NCBI GenBank assembly: GCA_030670605.1
Contig: DAOVBK010000042.1
Location: 1-9,265, forward strand
Source of the DNA: Candidatus Stahliibacteriota bacterium
GTDB lineage: Bacteria > Hydrothermota > Tepidihabitantia > SM23-42
Direction of reading: 5' to 3'
DNA length: 9,265 nt
In this document: positions 5,193-9,265 of the stretch, one piece after another
Layout of the letters: each line of letters begins with the position of its first letter
How positions within the stretch are numbered: position 1 is the stretch's first letter
Translations under genes and position numbers: made by a program
The notes under the pieces: generated by a model
The model's database searches: none
What the model was told of the DNA's origin: nothing
The model's input: only the letters and a program-made list of their open reading frames with translations

Positions 5193-6380
5193 TCATTGCA
5201 TTTTCAATAATGGTGGGCTATCAAACGGGACAGGCATCAGACTCCTGGTCCGGATTGTTTCTCGGTATTGTTGTGGGACTTCTTGTTGTTGAAAATCTAT
5301 ATTTTGATATCGCTGGCCTGCCGCTCTCATACGGGCGTTTAGGTTTATCTGAGCGGCTTTCTTCAGGATTGAATTACGTACCCAGGAAAGCGGGGACCAG
5401 GCCATAGTGTAATCGCCACCCGCATGCCAGATCATAAAACCGTCTGCGCCAGCAGCAAGCGCACCTTGCATTTGGGAAAATACGTACCGGTGGTCAAAAC
5501 ACTCTGCGCGGTATTTAAAAGACTGCACAAAGGGTATGATCTTCACGGTGTCCGGCAGTTTTCTCATCGCTTCCTTAACTGAATCAAAATAAATCCAGTA
5601 GTTACGCCAGTATTCATTGACTTCACGCAGGTAATCCCGGCCGAAATGAGATGGATAGAGCATCGGATAGAGAACATCGATGTACTCTGCCATTTTCGTA
5701 ATATCCTGCCCTTGCGCCTTCATGCGATGCCACACGGCAAACCCGAAAACACAGACGCCGATCTCAACACTGTCACCTAGCTCTTCGTACACCGCTTCCA
5801 AGAATTGAATTAACGGCTTGCTGCGCGGACCCTTAACATGCGTGAGCCGTATGCGCCACACATCGCCATCAGTCGGAAAACGGATATAGTCAAACGCAAT
5901 TGCCGAGATGCCGAGGTCAACGATTTCACGCGTGACATCAACGAGATAATTCCGTACCTTTTTGTTGTACGGATTGGTCCATGCCAGACCCTTCTTGTCG
6001 AGCCATACATTGCCGCTGTCATCGAGCATACCGTAGTCCTTAAAGCGTGCACAATACTCATCCCGGAAACACACAATGCGCGCAACAAGTTTCACGTTAT
6101 GCAGTGCTGCCTGTTCGATCAAATAGTCTACATCGAGATAGCGTTTTATCGCATCGGTCTTTATTGCCTGTTCAAGGTTTGAATCATAGCAGAGAAACCC
6201 GTAGTCGCTCTTGAAGTCAACAACGATCGCCGTGATTAACCCGGAATCAGCCTTGGCAAATACCGCTTCAAGATATTGCTTGCTGCTTGCCTGATACGGA
6301 TTAATGTAAATCCCCCGTACCACACTGTCAGGATGTGGACTATATAGTGTGAAGAGGACAATCAGTACAGCGGGGTTCAT
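5193..6380 (-). CDS. Secreted putative glycoside hydrolase (DUF4015 / COG1306-like)
   Basis: The protein has 395 residues from the ATG at 6380. A short hydrophobic N-terminus (PAVLIVLFTLYS, residues 3-14) looks like a signal peptide or anchor, although it lacks a basic start. The mature part begins at once with the family's first strand RGIYIN (22-27). It continues through VVDFKSDYG (53-61), AFDYIRFPTDG (162-172), DVLYPMLYPSHF (235-246) and GFMIWHAGGDY (314-324), the TIM-barrel signatures of the putative glycosyl hydrolase family. Asp164 in FDYIRFP is a likely catalytic or substrate residue by analogy. The substrate is unknown; cell-wall or exported polysaccharide is plausible. The gene overlaps the end of the glycosylase gene by 41 nt and is last in the minus-strand unit. 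AAAGGAG lies 13 nt upstream, which is long. The frame is open to 6608, but those residues lie within the upstream gene and are not family-like. Confidence 0.82.
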   Translation of the reverse strand: MNPAVLIVLFTLYSPHPDSVVRGIYINPYQASSKQYLEAVFAKADSGLITAIVVDFKSDYGFLCYDSNLEQAIKTDAIKRYLDVDYLIEQAALHNVKLVARIVCFRDEYCARFKDYGMLDDSGNVWLDKKGLAWTNPYNKKVRNYLVDVTREIVDLGISAIAFDYIRFPTDGDVWRIRLTHVKGPRSKPLIQFLEAVYEELGDSVEIGVCVFGFAVWHRMKAQGQDITKMAEYIDVLYPMLYPSHFGRDYLREVNEYWRNYWIYFDSVKEAMRKLPDTVKIIPFVQSFKYRAECFDHRYVFSQMQGALAAGADGFMIWHAGGDYTMAWSPLSWVRNSILKKAAQINLNARMRAAGQRYQNIDFQQQEVPQQYRETIRTRSLMPVPFDSPPLLKMQ

Positions 6381-7083
6381 GTTTTCTGCAAAACTCCTTT
6401 GCGCATCGTACAATGAGCGCATGATATTCATTGTATAGTCTCGGACGGCGCGGCATATGACACTCAAACAGAGAACGGATTTCCTCATACCCGAGATTGT
6501 CGTCAAACAAACCATGCCGGGAAAAAATCCTGCGCGTGTAGGCATCAACGACAAAGACAGATCTTTTGACTGCATAAAGGAGTATAGAATCCGCAGTTTC
6601 CTGCCCAATGCCAGGAACGCCTAAAAGTTCATTTCTCAGTCGTGACGTCGGTGTGCGTTTCATATTATTAATATCACCGTCGTAATGTTCAATGAAGTAC
6701 TCAAGAAATGCGGTGAGACGCCTGCTCTTGAGCCGGTAAAACCCTGATGGTTTTATCAGTGCCGGAATCATGCGGCGGTGCTTGTACAATCGCTTTGGTT
6801 CAAGCAACTTCTTTTCTTTAATGTTATCTATGGCTCGGCTGACATTGCGCCAGTTTGTGTTCTGTGTGAGGATAGCACCGACCATGATCTCAAACGGGGT
6901 GTCACCAGGCCACCAGTGTTGCGGTCCAAATGATGCGAAAAGGAGTTCGTACGCCCGTAGTATCAGGTCAGGACTCGTTTTTGTTGATGTTGTGGGAGAC
7001 GTCATGTCAAAATGTGTTGCGCCTACTGGAGGCACACTATTCAACGTGAATTCCGCGTATTCCGGATCAATTCGTGCAATCAA
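6340..7083 (-). CDS. Endonuclease III-related HhH-GPD DNA glycosylase (COG2231 type)
   Basis: This protein belongs to the HhH-GPD superfamily of base-excision DNA glycosylases. Residues 54-76 (PQHWWPGDTPFEIMVGAILTQNT shortened here: PQHWW, then ILTQNT) are typical of the COG2231 branch, which includes Helicobacter MagIII. The helix-hairpin-helix LGVPGIGQETADS is at 154-166 and the conserved catalytic Asp180 lies in VVDAYTRR. The Lys of E. coli endonuclease III is replaced by Glu162, so a simple glycosylase rather than a lyase is expected. Four cysteines (227, 232, 239, 242) lie near the C-terminus, but the last iron-sulfur ligand of the endonuclease III pattern is missing because the protein ends at CPLHTI. 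The listed start is a TTG with TAGGA just upstream and a 6-nt gap to the lipoprotein gene. The ATG at 7005 would give 221 residues, closer to family length, so the start is uncertain. Confidence 0.85.
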   Translation of the reverse strand: MIARIDPEYAEFTLNSVPPVGATHFDMTSPTTSTKTSPDLILRAYELLFASFGPQHWWPGDTPFEIMVGAILTQNTNWRNVSRAIDNIKEKKLLEPKRLYKHRRMIPALIKPSGFYRLKSRRLTAFLEYFIEHYDGDINNMKRTPTSRLRNELLGVPGIGQETADSILLYAVKRSVFVVDAYTRRIFSRHGLFDDNLGYEEIRSLFECHMPRRPRLYNEYHALIVRCAKEFCRKHEPRCTDCPLHTI

Positions 7084-7089
7084 CCATTC

Positions 7090-7707
7090 CTACTGAATGG
7101 TGTAATCTACCAGGGTATAGGTTCCATCCCCGTGGTCGAAATCGACAAGTCCAATCTCAGGTGCGTAGGTTTCCTGGAAAAAGTGCGTTTCTGTCATCAC
7201 TGTATCCGGCGTTATGAGCATCGTCGTTGTTGTCAACATACATCCATAGACGTCTGCCTCATAATCGTCATCATAGTAATAACCAATAACCTCGCCATCC
7301 ACATAGTGTTTTGCGGTAATCCACTGCCCCGAGATTTCGAGCGAATCAACGAGCGAATCATGCCACGTATTATCCGCAATAAAAGGGAGCTCCATACGCA
7401 TAGCATAGTCTTCGAGAATCGTGTACTCGTCGCCCGAGAAGAAATAGACAATTTTGACGTATTCATCGACCGCATCAGACGCTTTCGCAAACCACCGTGT
7501 ATATCCTCCAAAACTCACCGGATAACATTCGCGACCGAGCAACGTGTCTGGCGGTTCAACCTCAACAACGATAGTATCAGCGCCAAGCGCGTAATACCAG
7601 ATATTGCCTTGCTCGAGCGGAAAATAGTCACCTGCAGCACGCTGCACAAAGTGATTATCTGAACACGCAACGAACAGTAGTATGAGTATCAGCAGTTTAC
7701 ATTTCAT
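7090..7707 (-). CDS. Putative envelope lipoprotein of unknown function
   Basis: The protein has 205 residues. It begins MKCKLLILILLFVAC, a basic-hydrophobic signal with a lipobox-like FVAC, so Cys15 is the likely lipidated residue. The mature part opens with DYFPLEQGNIWYYALG and closes with APEIGLVDFDHGDG and VDYTIQ. This layout is shared by many small secreted or lipid-anchored beta-rich proteins of FCB-like bacteria. The body is rich in Asp, Glu, Thr and Tyr and has no recognised catalytic motif. The ATG at 7707 lies within the last codons of the upstream gene (11-nt overlap, different frame), which suggests translational coupling. The open frame extends back to 7740, but that would place residues ahead of the signal peptide. 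Function is unknown; a surface or periplasmic partner of the preceding barrel-like protein is only a guess. Confidence 0.75.
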   Translation of the reverse strand: MKCKLLILILLFVACSDNHFVQRAAGDYFPLEQGNIWYYALGADTIVVEVEPPDTLLGRECYPVSFGGYTRWFAKASDAVDEYVKIVYFFSGDEYTILEDYAMRMELPFIADNTWHDSLVDSLEISGQWITAKHYVDGEVIGYYYDDDYEADVYGCMLTTTTMLITPDTVMTETHFFQETYAPEIGLVDFDHGDGTYTLVDYTIQ

Positions 7708-8152
7708 AGGCAAACCCCAGTTTGAAGCCAATAAAACCACCGTGTTCCTTGAGGTCGGTCAATCCTTCGTAATAAACCTTGGGATAGAACCGTAGCTTTT
7801 CCTTTTTCAAATTCCAGAGTAACCCAATTCCATAGGTGAATGCATAGCCTGATTCTGATGCATCGCCGATCGACCGATTGAGATAGTCACCACCTATTTC
7901 TATTACCGGAGAAAAGCGCCATGCATTCTTGCTCCAGCCGAGTCGCATGCCATAGGAGTTCATCGAATAGCGCTCATTATCGCCGGCGTAGAAGGTTGTC
8001 TGGAATGAAAGTGCAACATCGCCTCTTTTGGTGTGACGCTGTGTGAAGATCGAAAATACAACGCCTGAGTTGATATTGCTGAACTCGACTGCAGGTGCCA
8101 TATATCCACCTTCAATACCGAAAGTAAGTGAAAATAAAAACAAACAAATCAT
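7697..8152 (-). CDS. Small outer-membrane beta-barrel-like protein, function unknown
   Basis: The protein has 151 residues. MICLFLFSLTFG looks like a short signal sequence without basic residues. The rest alternates polar and aromatic/aliphatic residues in about eight amphipathic strands, such as VVFSIFTQRH, VALSFQTTFY, YGMRLGWS, FSPVIEIGGDYL, FTYGIGLLWNL, LRFYPKVYYEGL and IGFKLGFAYEM. That is the pattern of a small outer-membrane barrel, though the last residue is Met rather than Phe or Tyr. No specific family is recognised. The start is secure because TAA in the same frame directly precedes the ATG. It is the first gene of the four-gene minus-strand unit. Its -10 box ends only 5 nt from the ATG, so the mRNA may be leaderless. 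Confidence 0.65.
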   Translation of the reverse strand: MICLFLFSLTFGIEGGYMAPAVEFSNINSGVVFSIFTQRHTKRGDVALSFQTTFYAGDNERYSMNSYGMRLGWSKNAWRFSPVIEIGGDYLNRSIGDASESGYAFTYGIGLLWNLKKEKLRFYPKVYYEGLTDLKEHGGFIGFKLGFAYEM

Positions 8153-8157
8153 TTATC

Positions 8158-8185
8158 ATAATACCTTCAATGACACAAATGTCAA
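8158..8185 (-). promoter_or_regulatory. Sigma-70 promoter of the minus-strand four-gene unit
   Basis: On the minus strand, TTGACA (8185-8180), a 16-nt spacer and TATTAT (8163-8158) precede the ATG by only 5 nt. Transcription would start at or just inside the start codon, which predicts a leaderless mRNA. Confidence 0.75.
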
Positions 8186-8212
8186 CATCCTATCGTACTC
8201 TTATTCTCATTC

Positions 8213-8254
8213 TTCGAGCGAGTCCGCCATGAAGTGTGGCGGACGAGTCGAGAA
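8213..8254 (-). repeat. Partial third copy of the cloverleaf-like repeat
   Basis: On the minus strand this reads TTCTCGACTCG, then a hairpin TCCGCC/GGCGGA with a 9-nt loop, then CTCGCTCGAA. It equals the first half of the copies at 771 and 1085 with a different arm 1. The second half is missing. It lies 28 nt upstream of the -35 box of the minus-strand unit. Confidence 0.7.
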
Positions 8255-8283
8255 GCGCGCCGAGACTGCAGAAAATCGGAAAT

Positions 8284-8371
8284 GGGGTCTGACCCGACCA
8301 CTGCTGTGTTCGTTAGCTCGATAGATGATTTTCTAACATCATGCTCATTGCGCGGGTCTGACCCCGTTAAC
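8284..8371 (+). repeat. REP-like palindrome pair (GGGGTCTGACCCC)
   Basis: GGGGTCTGACCC at 8284-8295 and GGGTCTGACCCC at 8354-8365, the second ending in GTTAAC (8366-8371), parallel the pair at 3877-3919. The spacer is longer (58 nt against 13 nt). Confidence 0.65.
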
Positions 8372-8406
8372 ACCATATGCCATCCGCCATTTGCTATTAG
8401 CTGGTG
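8372..8406 (+). repeat. GCYATNN heptad array, five units
   Basis: Five in-phase units (ACCATAT, GCCATCC, GCCATTT, GCTATTA, GCTGGTG) start directly after GTTAAC, as at 3918. The order REP-like pair, GTTAAC, heptads, promoter is the same as upstream of the FBP gene. Confidence 0.65.
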
Positions 8407-8431
8407 CGTGAGCACCATCAATTGCCCCCAA

Positions 8432-8459
8432 TTGACTCAAGCTGCCTTGTCAATATAAT
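8432..8459 (+). promoter_or_regulatory. Sigma-70 promoter of the alcohol dehydrogenase gene
   Basis: TTGACT (8432-8437), a 16-nt spacer and TATAAT (8454-8459) lie only 7 nt before the ATG at 8467. The expected start coincides with the ATG. The -35 box overlaps the second of two CAATTG palindromes. Confidence 0.82.
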
Positions 8460-8466
8460 AAGGAAC

Positions 8467-9265
8467 ATGAAAGCCATTGTCCTCGAAAAACAGCAACCAT
8501 TAGAAAATGAGCCCCTCAAACTAAAAGATGTCCCGACACCAGAGCCCAAACATGATGAAGTACGTATCAAGATTAATATCTGCGGCGCCTGCAGAACCGA
8601 CCTTCACATTGTTGAAGGTGAATTGCCTGCCCACAAAATGCCGGTCATTCTCGGTCACCAGATTGTGGGTGCGATTGATAAGATTGGCAAAAGTGTCACC
8701 AAATGGAAAATCGGTGACCGTGTCGGTGTTCCATGGCTCTACAAAACGTGCGGCACCTGCACATACTGCGTAGCAGGAAAAGAAAACCTCTGTGAAAGCG
8801 CGCTGTTCACTGGCTATGATGCCGACGGAGGCTTTGCCGAATACACAATCGTGCACCAGGATTTCACCTATAAACTACCCGATAACTATGCGGACAATGA
8901 AGTTGCACCGCTTTTATGCGGTGGTGTTATCGGCTATCAGGCATTTCAGAAAACTGGATTACAGAGCAAGGGAAAATTAGGGCTCTTTGGCTTTGGTTCA
9001 TCTGCTCACATCATTATTCAAGTCGCAATTCATCTCGGTCTTGACGTCTATGTGGTTTCACGGACACAAAAAGAACTTGATCTCGCAAAGGAACTAGGCG
9101 CTCGATGGACTGGCCACATCAATGATGATATGGGGACACTCCTTGATGCAGGCATTGTCTTTGCACCGAGTGGTGAACTGCTCGTGCAATCACTTACCAA
9201 ACTCGACAAAGGCGGCACCATCGTATCTGCTGGCATCTATACGACTGCGCTGCCCGGTTTTCCCT
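8467..9265 (+). CDS. Zinc-dependent alcohol dehydrogenase family protein (3' end outside window)
   Basis: 266 codons are visible and the frame is still open at the window end. The sequence fits the medium-chain dehydrogenase/reductase superfamily, close to the TIGR02822-type zinc-binding alcohol dehydrogenases (CGACRTDLHIVEGELP, then GVPWLYKTCGTCTYC). These oxidise alcohols or reduce aldehydes with NAD(P) in the cytoplasm. Catalytic zinc ligands are Cys42, His64 and Cys151. His64 is followed by Gln where the superfamily usually has Glu. The structural zinc is held by Cys95, Cys98, Cys101 and Cys109. The cofactor loop is GFGSSAH (175-181), with Ala in place of the third glycine, a variant that I recall in this subfamily. 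The gene starts a plus-strand unit opposite the four-gene cluster. AAGGA at 8460-8464 is only 2 nt from the ATG, too close for normal Shine-Dalgarno use. The substrate cannot be told from sequence. Confidence 0.92.
   Translation, partial: MKAIVLEKQQPLENEPLKLKDVPTPEPKHDEVRIKINICGACRTDLHIVEGELPAHKMPVILGHQIVGAIDKIGKSVTKWKIGDRVGVPWLYKTCGTCTYCVAGKENLCESALFTGYDADGGFAEYTIVHQDFTYKLPDNYADNEVAPLLCGGVIGYQAFQKTGLQSKGKLGLFGFGSSAHIIIQVAIHLGLDVYVVSRTQKELDLAKELGARWTGHINDDMGTLLDAGIVFAPSGELLVQSLTKLDKGGTIVSAGIYTTALPGFP

Larger units (their letters stand above)
8153..8466. other. Divergent intergenic region with two promoters and repeats
   Basis: There is no gene in these 314 bases. From left to right they hold the minus-strand promoter (8158-8185), a partial cloverleaf-like copy (8213-8254), a REP-like pair (8284-8371), heptads (8372-8406), a GGTGC/GCACC hairpin (8403-8416), the repeat CAATTG-CCCC-CAATTG (8419-8434) and the alcohol dehydrogenase promoter (8432-8459). 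All open frames here run through repeats. Confidence 0.75.

Noticed and set aside
5168..5407. 79-residue plus-strand open frame with a hydrophobic start
   Set aside because: It overlaps the 3' part of the hydrolase gene on the other strand and has no ribosome binding site. Its second half is antisense to family-conserved residues.
6381..6608. 76-residue N-terminal extension of the putative hydrolase
   Set aside because: It lies entirely inside the glycosylase gene, has no family-like sequence, and would bury the signal peptide.

Overview
The window looks bacterial. Four promoters match the sigma-70 consensus (TTGACA or TTGACT, a 16-nt spacer, then TATAAT or TATTAT). Two genes have AGGAGG-type ribosome binding sites, and one gene cluster ends in a classic intrinsic terminator. 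The gene content includes an archaeal-type fructose-1,6-bisphosphate aldolase/phosphatase, a Lon-like AAA_32/S16 protease, a COG1306-type putative glycoside hydrolase, a COG2231 DNA glycosylase and envelope proteins typical of a diderm. Together with intergenic DNA full of small repeats, this suggests an uncultured, probably anaerobic lineage such as a WOR-3/FCB-like candidate phylum. That placement is inference only.

Layout. Bases 1-547 (+) carry the 3' end of leucyl-tRNA synthetase, a 92-residue HARE-HTH protein with a very lysine-rich N-terminus, and a terminator. Bases 548-1375 hold no credible gene. This stretch is a dense patchwork: a heptad array facing its own inverted counterpart, two copies of a four-stem cloverleaf-like element, a 99-bp inverted-repeat element, a perfect hairpin and short GCYATNN heptad runs. 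Bases 1376-3760 (-) encode the Lon-like protease. It diverges from the FBP aldolase/phosphatase gene (4023-5111, +) across a 262-bp region with two consensus promoters and a composite repeat.

Bases 5193-8152 (-) form a four-gene unit read right to left: a small beta-barrel-like protein, a lipoprotein (11-nt overlap), an endonuclease III-related glycosylase (6-nt gap) and a secreted putative glycoside hydrolase (41-nt overlap). It diverges from a zinc-dependent alcohol dehydrogenase (8467 to the window end, +, incomplete) across 314 bp. That gap holds two promoters, a second composite repeat and a partial third cloverleaf copy.

How the parts relate. The bifunctional aldolase/phosphatase makes fructose-6-phosphate from triose phosphates in gluconeogenesis. 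The protease does protein quality control. The leuS-HARE pair is translation and DNA-binding housekeeping. The minus-strand cluster mixes envelope proteins with DNA repair and has no obvious common pathway.

The most unusual material is non-coding. The cloverleaf-like repeat keeps its stems while changing their sequence. A composite of REP-like palindromes plus heptads sits directly upstream, in the same orientation, of both the FBP and alcohol dehydrogenase promoters. The -10 boxes of two genes lie so close to their ATGs that the mRNAs are probably leaderless.
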